Part shown: positions 58,921 through 64,000 of the stretch, in pieces | Numbering within the stretch: position 1 is the stretch's first letter | Layout of the letters: each line of letters begins with the position of its first letter | Origin: HGM13006 sp900757695 | GTDB lineage: Bacteria; Bacillota; Clostridia; Oscillospirales; Oscillospiraceae | NCBI GenBank assembly: GCA_959607825.1 | Contig: CAUHNW010000014.1 | Span: 1-64,000, forward strand | Direction: 5' to 3' | Length of the DNA stretch: 64,000 nt | Position numbers and translations under genes: made by a program | Notes under the pieces: model-generated | Seen by the model: the letters and a program-made list of their open reading frames with translations, nothing else | What the model was told of the DNA's origin: nothing | Databases searched by the model: none

Positions 58921-60302
58921 GTAGACGAGAGCAGGCAGAACGGCTGCTGGATGCCATTGGTGAAATCCAGTATGAGCTGGTGGAGGCGGCGGCACAGCCA
59001 CAGAGAAAGAAGAATAGAAGTCTTGGCGTCATTGCGGCGGTGATCCTGCTGGCGCTGCTGGTGCCTACGATACCGATAGCAGTAAACTTTCTTGTGGGCA
59101 GCGGCCATTCTGGAGCGGCCGAGAGCGGTGCGAACGTGCTTGGAAATGCGTATGCGGCCTATCAGGGGCCGGTGTTTCCGCTGACAGTGGTGGGAGAGAT
59201 CGGGGACATTGCCGCATCACGTCAGGTTACGCTGGACTTTTCGGACTATACTGGCGATGGGTATGCCGATGGAAACAAGCTGGCAGTGATCGATGCCTAC
59301 ACGTTGCAGAACAGCGGAAGCACCGAACAAAGCCTGACCCTTCGGTATCCATACCAATCGGATGGCATGCGGGAAATGGCCGGAGAGGCACCGGAGATTC
59401 AGGTGGACGGCAGGCGGATTGAAAGCCGGCTGCTTGCATCGCAAAACAAAACCCTCGGGACATCTTCGTGGGGGGACTACATCACGCTTATGGATGAAAA
59501 TCCTGCTCCGTCCATCTCCCTGTCCGCAGACACCCCTGTGACGTTATATGAGTTTTCGGATATCCGGATTTCCGGTTCAGCGGGACAGCGATACCAAATG
59601 GAGCTTCAGCTGGATCCCACTGCGGACGGCGTATTTGTCTCCGGGCCCGATGGCGCAGAACGCACCGGCGAGGAGACTCGGCTCTATACCGGCACACAGC
59701 AGCAGGTGAGGGTCGCTGTGCTGCATGGGACGCTTGCATCCCATGACCTGTTTGCATATGGAAATCGGGAGGAAACGGCACAGGCGCAGCTCCGCTCTGA
59801 GAAAACAACACTGGGAGAGGTTCTGAGGGAGATGATTCCGCAGGACATCACATGGCCCCAGAAAGACGGAGAAGCCCGGTGGCTGGAAACGACACTGATG
59901 TCCGGGCCGCTGGCATGGCTGTCCACAAAGGGGGATGGGCTTTTGTCGGTGTTCCTTTCTGAGCTGGAGGGGGAAAGCCGCATATTCTATCGGGAGTTTC
60001 AAGTGGTGGTTCCTGCCAATGGAAGCCTGCGGGTTTCCGTGCAGCAGATCAAGCATCCCAGCAAGACTCTGCAGGACGGCGCGGAGGCGCAGGAGGCCGG
60101 AGAGGGGGCAGACGGCTACGATGTGGTAACGACACTGGGGACACGGCTTCCCATCACCAAGCAGCAGGGCATTCTTACAAATTATGACGCTGTGGAGATC
60201 AAAGATCAAAACTTTGGCTTTGCACCGGAGCAGGGGATCACGGAGATCACGCTGAAACCTGAAAAGCAGGAGTACTATATCAATGTGGTGAAAAAACAAT
60301 AG
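58917..60302 (+). CDS. Membrane protein, probable anti-sigma factor
   Basis: This 461-residue protein has a short cytoplasmic N-terminus (about 40 residues), one TM helix at about 42-64 (GVIAAVILLALLVPTIPIAV) and a large beta-rich extracytoplasmic domain. The order (cytoplasmic tail, TM, sensor domain) and the coupling to the sigma gene fit an anti-sigma factor, probably of the kind with DUF4179-like output domains. No zinc-binding HxxxCxxC is seen. The external ligand is unknown. A hairpin follows. Confidence 0.65.
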   Translation: MSRREQAERLLDAIGEIQYELVEAAAQPQRKKNRSLGVIAAVILLALLVPTIPIAVNFLVGSGHSGAAESGANVLGNAYAAYQGPVFPLTVVGEIGDIAASRQVTLDFSDYTGDGYADGNKLAVIDAYTLQNSGSTEQSLTLRYPYQSDGMREMAGEAPEIQVDGRRIESRLLASQNKTLGTSSWGDYITLMDENPAPSISLSADTPVTLYEFSDIRISGSAGQRYQMELQLDPTADGVFVSGPDGAERTGEETRLYTGTQQQVRVAVLHGTLASHDLFAYGNREETAQAQLRSEKTTLGEVLREMIPQDITWPQKDGEARWLETTLMSGPLAWLSTKGDGLLSVFLSELEGESRIFYREFQVVVPANGSLRVSVQQIKHPSKTLQDGAEAQEAGEGADGYDVVTTLGTRLPITKQQGILTNYDAVEIKDQNFGFAPEQGITEITLKPEKQEYYINVVKKQ

Positions 60303-60307
60303 GATCA

Positions 60308-60339
60308 GGGGGCGAAGAAAATACATCTTCGCCCCCTTT
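60308..60339 (+). terminator. Terminator after the sigma/anti-sigma pair
   Basis: An 11-base stem (60308-60318 / 60326-60336) with a 7-base loop and only three Ts. It abuts the next promoter. Confidence 0.75.
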
Positions 60340-60365
60340 GACAAACTGCCGTAAGGTGCTATAAT
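60338..60365 (+). promoter_or_regulatory. Very strong promoter for ybaK
   Basis: Consensus TTGACA (60338-60343), 16-base spacer and TATAAT (60360-60365), plus a TG one base upstream of the -10. Confidence 0.9.
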
Positions 60366-60403
60366 GATGGGACATCAATCACAGGCAGGAGCGAACAAGC
60401 ACA

Positions 60404-60886
60404 ATGAACAAGTCCAATAAAACCAATGCCATGCGTCTGATGGATGCGGCAAAGATCCCCTATCGGGCGGTGGAATATGAATATGATGAAAGTGATCTGG
60501 GCGGTGAGCATGTGGCCGCCGTTACGGGTATGAACCCCGATCAGGTATTTAAGACTCTGGTGGCCAGAGGCGACAAAAAGGGGATCCTTGTATTTTGCAT
60601 ACCCGTCAGCTGCACCCTGGATCTCAAAAAGGCGGCGCATGCGGCCGGTGACAAGAAGGTGGAAATGATCCATATGAAAGAGCTGCTTGGTCTGACCGGC
60701 TATATCCGGGGCGGATGTAGCCCGGTGGGCATGAAGAAAAAGTATCCCACCTTTATGGACGAGACGGCAGCCCTCTATGATGAGATCGCCATTTCCGGCG
60801 GCGCCAGAGGGCTTCAGATGGTGCTGGATCCCCAGCAGCTCATGGAATATGCCGAAATCACGGCGGCAGATCTGGTGGAATATTGA
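60404..60886 (+). CDS. ybaK: Cys-tRNA(Pro)/aminoacyl-tRNA deacylase, YbaK family
   Basis: This 160-residue free-standing editing protein has DQVFKTLVARGDKKGILVFC with the catalytic Lys, IRGGCSPVGMKKKYPTFMDE, and ISGGARGLQMVLDPQQLMEY. It hydrolyses Cys-tRNA(Pro) formed by ProRS. It has its own strong promoter, and the TSCPD gene follows after 52 bases. Confidence 0.93.
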   Translation: MNKSNKTNAMRLMDAAKIPYRAVEYEYDESDLGGEHVAAVTGMNPDQVFKTLVARGDKKGILVFCIPVSCTLDLKKAAHAAGDKKVEMIHMKELLGLTGYIRGGCSPVGMKKKYPTFMDETAALYDEIAISGGARGLQMVLDPQQLMEYAEITAADLVEY

Positions 60887-60938
60887 TTCTTTTGGCCGGA
60901 TGTGATACCATAAGAAAAAAACAGGAGGTTATCATACC

Positions 60939-61184
60939 ATGGATCATGAATACAAGACAAAGGGCGTATGTTCCAGAAAAATCAATTTTTCCGTAGAGGA
61001 CGGAAAGGTATGTAAGGTAAAGTTTGACGGCGGATGCAACGGCAACGGCAAGGGCGTTGCGGCGCTGGTGGAGGGCATGGACGTAGCAGAGGCCATTCGC
61101 CGGATGGAGGGCATCAAGTGCGGCATGAAGAACACTTCCTGCCCGGATCAGCTGGCGCAGGCCCTGAAACAGACCCAGCAGTAA
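60939..61184 (+). CDS. TSCPD domain protein (TIGR03905-like)
   Basis: This 81-residue protein contains the TSCPD domain: VCSRKINFSVEDGKVCKVKF, then GGCNGNGKGVAALVEGMDVA and the defining KNTSCPDQLAQALK. Conserved cysteines (residues 11, 24, 33, 61 and 68) suggest metal or cofactor binding. Related domains sit at the C-terminus of class II ribonucleotide reductases and of RNR-like proteins, but the free protein's role is not known. ACAGGAGG precedes the start. It shares a transcript with ybaK. Confidence 0.85.
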   Translation: MDHEYKTKGVCSRKINFSVEDGKVCKVKFDGGCNGNGKGVAALVEGMDVAEAIRRMEGIKCGMKNTSCPDQLAQALKQTQQ

Positions 61185-61189
61185 TCACA

Positions 61190-61240
61190 AAGAGACCTCA
61201 CTGGATTGCTTCCTGACGGAAGGCAGTGAGGTCTCTTCTT
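61190..61240. terminator. Bidirectional terminator between TSCPD and LysR genes
   Basis: A perfect 14-base stem (61190-61203 / 61224-61237) with a 20-base loop containing a TCC/GGA mini-stem. Confidence 0.85.
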
Positions 61241-62126
61241 ATAGTTCCGGGCTGATGCTGATCGAACGTACAATGTCCATGAAGGTCTGCATGGGGCCGG
61301 TGATGAATTTATCCTTGTGCCATGTCAGGGCCATGCGCCGGGCAAAGTCAATGCCGGTGACAGGAAGCTCGGCCACCTCGCCCCGATGCAGTGCAGGCTG
61401 GGCAAGCTGATAAGGGAGAATGGCGATTCCCTCCCGGTGACGGGCTGCCTCCAGCAGCACCAGGGAGCTGGCGGATTCCCACAGCGGACTGATGTGAAAA
61501 CCAAGGCGCTGCATTTCACTTTCAAACTGATCCCGAACGCCTGCGCCCTTTTCCCGCAGCAGCAGCGGTGCTTCCGAGAGCTGCCGGGCAGTGATGGAAC
61601 CTTCGGACAGCAGGGGATCATCCACCGCTGTCACAGCAACCAGCCGATCCTCTGCGATCAGCTCCTGACAGAGATCCGGCTCGTGATCAAATTCCTCCAT
61701 TACGGCAAGGTCGATGGAGGCGGTGCGCAGACGCCGCTTGAGCTCACTGCCCTTCCAGACATGAATGTGCACACTGGTGGAAGGGCAGGCGGCACGAAAG
61801 GCCGAGAGCCAGGGATGCACCAGCATCCCGGCGGTGAAAAACAGCCCGACTTCCAGAGACTGGGCCAGATTGCCCGCTTCCAGCTTGGCCTCCATTTCAT
61901 TAAAGAGGCCAAGAATATTCTCTGCATACAGCATGAGCTCTTTTCCGGCCGGGGTTGGATAGAGCTTCCGATACAGGCGCTCAAAGAGCCGGACGCCATA
62001 GTGCTCCTCCATCTCATGGATGGCCTGAGATACCGAGGGCTGGGTCATAAAGAGCCTTTTGGCGGCGGCGGTCATGCTGCCGGATTTGTAGACCTCAAGA
62101 AATATTTTCAAATGTCGGGTGGTCAT
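61239..62126 (-). CDS. LysR-family transcriptional regulator
   Basis: This 295-residue LTTR has an N-terminal HTH (LKIFLEVYKSGSMTAAAKRL, FMTQPSVSQAIHEMEEHYGV, LFERLYRKLYPTPAGKELML) and a periplasmic-binding-protein-like effector domain (LEVGLFFTAGMLVHPWLSAF, then IAILPYQLAQPALHRGEVAE). It reads convergently with ybaK-TSCPD and away from the methionine-transport region. Its start overlaps the stop of the upstream 118-residue gene by four bases. The effector is unknown; CysB- or MetR-like sulfur sensing is conceivable because of the neighbouring metQ, but unproven. Confidence 0.9.
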   Translation of the reverse strand: MTTRHLKIFLEVYKSGSMTAAAKRLFMTQPSVSQAIHEMEEHYGVRLFERLYRKLYPTPAGKELMLYAENILGLFNEMEAKLEAGNLAQSLEVGLFFTAGMLVHPWLSAFRAACPSTSVHIHVWKGSELKRRLRTASIDLAVMEEFDHEPDLCQELIAEDRLVAVTAVDDPLLSEGSITARQLSEAPLLLREKGAGVRDQFESEMQRLGFHISPLWESASSLVLLEAARHREGIAILPYQLAQPALHRGEVAELPVTGIDFARRMALTWHKDKFITGPMQTFMDIVRSISISPEL

Positions 62127-62479
62127 GTGTGATTCCTCCCATTTTGGGCGGAAAAGCCCTGAAGAAATACCTTCTTGTCGTAGTTATAAAACCGAAGGGT
62201 ACTGTCCTGATAGGTAAACTCCGTGTAGGAGTAGAGGAAACGATGTCTTTGGGTGAATTGATCCAACCCATCCAGCGGCACAGTCAGCAGAACGTCACTG
62301 ACAGTGCCGTCCGTTTTTGCCTGCAAAAGCGTCAGCGTATTGCCCGAGAAGGCTGCACCCACCAGATTCTGATAGCTTTTTCCCAGCAGCGTTCCGGCAC
62401 AGGTGGCATAGGAAAACAGCTGCCGATCGTCCAGCAGACCGGTGGAATCGAGATTTTTCTTTACCTCGGATAAGCGCAT
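62123..62479 (-). CDS. Small protein of unknown function upstream of the LysR gene
   Basis: This 118-residue protein is mostly beta-strand with a few helices (LSEVKKNLDSTGLLDDRQLF, GKSYQNLVGAAFSGNTLTLL, FLYSYTEFTYQDSTLRFYNY). It resembles compact PH- or lipocalin-like domains but I cannot name a family. The ATG at 62479 has GGGAG 9 bases upstream. It has a consensus promoter and is coupled to the LysR gene. Confidence 0.6.
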   Translation of the reverse strand: MRLSEVKKNLDSTGLLDDRQLFSYATCAGTLLGKSYQNLVGAAFSGNTLTLLQAKTDGTVSDVLLTVPLDGLDQFTQRHRFLYSYTEFTYQDSTLRFYNYDKKVFLQGFSAQNGRNHT

Positions 62480-62503
62480 ACCAATCATCTCCCTATCGTT
62501 ATC

Positions 62504-62532
62504 ATTATATCACAGCTGCTTCATGGGTGCAA
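62504..62532 (-). promoter_or_regulatory. Promoter for the small-protein/LysR unit
   Basis: On the minus strand, TTGCAC (62527-62532), 17-base spacer, TATAAT (62504-62509), with a TG one base upstream of the -10. Confidence 0.8.
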
Positions 62533-62619
62533 ACCGGAATGTGTGCTGTCACCATAGACAAAAATCCATCCGAGAAAGACATACATTTCCGCTATTATTT
62601 ATAAAAAAGGAAATTCCTG

Positions 62620-62648
62620 TTGACATCGTGGGAATACAGGTTTATAAT
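62620..62648 (+). promoter_or_regulatory. Perfect-consensus promoter for the Met/Cys-rich leader
   Basis: TTGACA (62620-62625), 17-base spacer and TATAAT (62643-62648). Both hexamers match consensus exactly, one of the strongest promoters in the window. Confidence 0.9.
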
Positions 62649-62684
62649 ACGACCAACGATTCCAAAGGAAAGGAGAAAGCGACT

Positions 62685-62786
62685 ATGACGGTTGGCAGCA
62701 GAAACATGATGAACATGTTCCGGATGTGCATGGGCTCCATGTGCATGTGCCGTTGCGCCAATTTTCATAAAATGCTTTCTCGCTAA
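62685..62786 (+). CDS. Met/Cys-rich 33-residue leader peptide
   Basis: This short ORF has AAAGGAG (62669-62675) nine bases before the ATG. The peptide holds 9 Met (positions 1, 8, 9, 11, 14, 16, 19, 21 and 30) and 4 Cys (15, 20, 22 and 24); the core is NMMNMFRMCMGSMCMCRC. The TAA stop (62784-62786) lies just upstream of the alternative hairpins and 200 bases before the MetQ start. It fits a transcription-attenuation leader that measures charged tRNA-Met/Cys, analogous to amino-acid operon leaders in proteobacteria. An independent small-protein role, such as metal or redox binding, cannot be excluded. Confidence 0.82.
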   Translation: MTVGSRNMMNMFRMCMGSMCMCRCANFHKMLSR

Positions 62787-62795
62787 TCGATACCG

Positions 62796-62848
62796 GCAAG
62801 GAGCCGGAGGTGTTTTCTGCGGGGAGCGATAGGCTTCCTGCTTTTTTT
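62796..62848 (+). promoter_or_regulatory. Attenuator: mutually exclusive antiterminator and terminator
   Basis: The terminator is a 9-base stem with two wobbles (62819-62827 / 62833-62841) and seven Ts (62842-62848). The same right arm (62832-62841) can pair with GCAAGGAGCC (62796-62805) through 9 pairs with two single-base bulges, an antiterminator. That upstream segment can also fold on itself (CCGGC 62793-62797 / GCCGG 62803-62807), an anti-antiterminator. A ribosome at the leader stop would cover part of it; one stalled on Met codons would not. Confidence 0.75.
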
Positions 62849-62867
62849 ATGACTGGAGGAATCGAAG

Positions 62868-62927
62868 ATGCAACATATTTTCTACTGGGTACGATGTACC
62901 CGCTGGAACGGACGAATGTGTCACTGA
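62868..62927 (+). CDS. Second short ORF (19 codons) between attenuator and metQ
   Basis: ATG 62868 is preceded by TGGAGGAA at 62854-62861. The peptide of 19 residues contains two Cys and two Trp (YWVRCTRWNGRMCH at its end). The stop is TGA 62925-62927. The segment also contains GTGTCA-C-TGACAC (62918-62930), a near-terminal inverted repeat. It could be a second leader peptide or chance. The ribosome binding site makes it worth listing. Confidence 0.4.
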   Translation: MQHIFYWVRCTRWNGRMCH

Positions 62928-62985
62928 CACTTTATATCATAGATCAAATTTATCTCAAATGAAAACATAAAAGGAGACGTTCGTT

Positions 62986-63912
62986 ATGAAAAGCAAAAAG
63001 ATCATTTCTCTGCTGCTGGCAGCCACCTGTGTATTTGGCCTGACCGCCTGCGGCAGCACCGAGAGCAGCACCGCCGCATCCACTGGCTCTGCCGCTGCTG
63101 AGACCTCTGCCGCTGAGGCAAAGACTGAGACCAAGGCTTCCGGCCTGCAGATCGCCATCCCCAACGACACCACCAACGAGGCTCGTGCCCTGCTGCTGCT
63201 GCAGGATCTGGGCTACATCAAGCTCAAGGACGGCGCCGGCATCACCGCCACCAAGGCTGACGTTGCCGAGAATCCTCTTGGCATTGAGTTCGTGGAGGCT
63301 GAGGCTGCACAGCTGCCCAACGTTCTTCAGGATGTGGACTACGCCGTGATTAACTCCAACTATGCCATTGCTGCAAACATTGATCCCATGACGCAGGCAC
63401 TGAAGATGGAGGGTTCCTCCTCTGCTTACTCCAACATCGTTGCTGTGAAAGAAGGCAATGAGGAGACCGATAAGACCAAGGCTCTGGTCGCTGCACTGGA
63501 GAGCCAGAAGGTTGCCGATTACATCACCGAGACCTATAAGGGCTCCGTGGTCAGCACCGTAGACAACCCCACCGATGGCTTTGACAGCTCCGTGGACTAT
63601 GACGCCCTGAAGGGCCAGACCATTTCCGTGGCTGCTTCTCCCGCTCCCCACGCCGAGATCCTAAAGGTTGCACAGGAGATTCTGGCCGAGAAGGATATCA
63701 CTCTGGATATTCAGGAGTATCAGGATTACGTCATCCCCAACAACGTAGTAGAGCAGGGCGAGTGCGATGCAAACTACTTCCAGCATCAGCCCTATCTGGA
63801 CGACTTCAATAACGAGAATGGCACGCACCTTGTTTCTGTGGCTGCCATTCACGTAGAGCCCATGGGCCTGTACGGCGGCAAGCAGACCACGCTGGACGCT
63901 CTGGAGCAGTAA
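62986..63912 (+). CDS. Circularly permuted MetQ/NlpA methionine-binding lipoprotein
   Basis: This 308-residue lipoprotein has a signal ending LTAC (lipidated Cys22) and a Ser/Ala/Thr-rich linker to about residue 52. All MetQ hallmark blocks are present, but in swapped order. The canonical C-terminal half comes first (54-191: IAIPNDTTNEARALLLLQDL, VEAEAAQLP, DYAVINSNYA, ETYKGSVV). The canonical N-terminal half comes second (211-308: VAASPAPHAEILKVAQEIL, DANYFQHQPYLDDFN, IHVEPMGLYGGK). Canonical MetQ runs from the PHAEIL block to the EPMGLY block, then on to the IAIPND block. The new termini lie at the EPMGLY-SLDxL/IAIPN loop and a 20-residue linker joins the old ends. A ribosome binding site AAAGGAG and metN downstream support a functional methionine importer. 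Confidence 0.88.
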   Translation: MKSKKIISLLLAATCVFGLTACGSTESSTAASTGSAAAETSAAEAKTETKASGLQIAIPNDTTNEARALLLLQDLGYIKLKDGAGITATKADVAENPLGIEFVEAEAAQLPNVLQDVDYAVINSNYAIAANIDPMTQALKMEGSSSAYSNIVAVKEGNEETDKTKALVAALESQKVADYITETYKGSVVSTVDNPTDGFDSSVDYDALKGQTISVAASPAPHAEILKVAQEILAEKDITLDIQEYQDYVIPNNVVEQGECDANYFQHQPYLDDFNNENGTHLVSVAAIHVEPMGLYGGKQTTLDALEQ

Positions 63913-63920
63913 GATAACCG

Positions 63921-63955
63921 AAAACGCCGGCTGAAACATGCCGGCGTTTTTGTGC
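63921..63955 (+). terminator. Terminator between metQ and metN
   Basis: An 11-base stem (63921-63931 / 63940-63950) with loop TGAAACAT and TTTTTG in and after the right arm. Probably leaky, so that metQ is made in excess over metN. Confidence 0.8.
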
Positions 63956-63974
63956 TGAAAAAGGAGGCTATGAA

Positions 63975-64000
63975 ATGATCGAGATCAAGCACCTCTATAA
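63975..64000 (+). CDS. Start of an ABC ATP-binding gene (metN-like), cut by the window end
   Basis: AAGGAGG (63961-63967) precedes ATG 63975. The visible residues MIEIKHLY match the usual start of MetN-like ATPases (MIEIKNLSK type). Only 8 codons are in the window. Confidence 0.6.

Noticed and set aside
62685..62786. Reading the Met/Cys-rich peptide as a RiPP precursor
   Set aside because: No maturase or transporter for such peptides is adjacent, and the antiterminator/terminator arrangement before metQ is a simpler explanation. It remains possible that the peptide has a separate role.
1..64000. CRISPR arrays
   Set aside because: No regularly spaced direct repeats or cas genes were seen.

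Overview
The window looks like a chromosomal segment of an anaerobic Gram-positive bacterium of the Clostridia, most likely an Oscillospiraceae-type gut organism. This is an inference from gene content. Supporting signs are an anaerobic class III ribonucleotide reductase (nrdDG with nrdR), CdaA/CdaR, DUF4364 and DUF3343 proteins, LTA-synthase-like enzymes, lipoprotein-anchored solute-binding proteins, a T-box in front of pheST, NADP-type glutamate dehydrogenase, consensus sigma-A promoters (often with an extended -10) and AAGGAGG ribosome binding sites. No rRNA is present to fix the taxonomy. There is one tRNA (Gly-GCC), one RNase P RNA and no CRISPR array.

Layout. 1-3.9 kb is accessory debris: a Y-family polymerase, a membrane-linked XRE regulator, a YolD-HsdS chimera and the 3' half of an IS1182-type transposase with the IS right end at about 3896. 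4-10 kb holds an NSS transporter, a sulfatase-fold membrane enzyme, a small secreted protein, an ArsB/NhaD-like permease and a cytidylate-kinase-like protein. 10-23 kb is a reductive-metabolism region: two Old Yellow Enzyme/dienoyl-CoA-reductase-like flavoenzymes, an HxlR regulator, an Fe-S aldo/keto reductase and a solute-binding lipoprotein, interrupted by nrdR, DUF4364, tRNA-Gly and an M20 peptidase. 23-32 kb starts with rnpB and continues as a tight + strand run with overlapping start/stop codons: murD, three M42 peptidase paralogues, a YnbB-type PLP enzyme, ispD, ispF, DUF3343 and a cysteine desulfurase. 32-39 kb has cdaA-cdaR-rseC-like, a second orphan solute-binding lipoprotein, a second anion permease and gdhA. 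39-48 kb has T-box-pheS-pheT on the minus strand and a DUF-nnr-lipoprotein-alr operon. 48-60 kb has a divergent ThyX-like gene, a DEAD-box helicase, dprA, a kinase-like protein lacking the catalytic part, nrdD-nrdG-dut, an LTA-synthase-like enzyme and a sigma/anti-sigma pair. 60-64 kb has ybaK, a TSCPD protein, a LysR gene and the start of a methionine-uptake operon.

The most striking region is the right end. A consensus promoter drives a 33-residue peptide with 9 Met and 4 Cys, followed by mutually exclusive antiterminator and terminator hairpins, and then a MetQ/NlpA lipoprotein whose two halves are in swapped order compared with canonical MetQ (an apparent circular permutation), followed by the start of metN. 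Together this reads as a Met/Cys-sensing, leader-peptide-attenuated methionine transporter with a rearranged binding protein. A second notable feature is the M42 trio: the first and third genes keep every metal ligand, while the middle one has replaced four of six active-site positions and looks like a pseudo-subunit.

Coordinates and motifs were read by eye. Family assignments rest on remembered motifs and domain order, with no database search.
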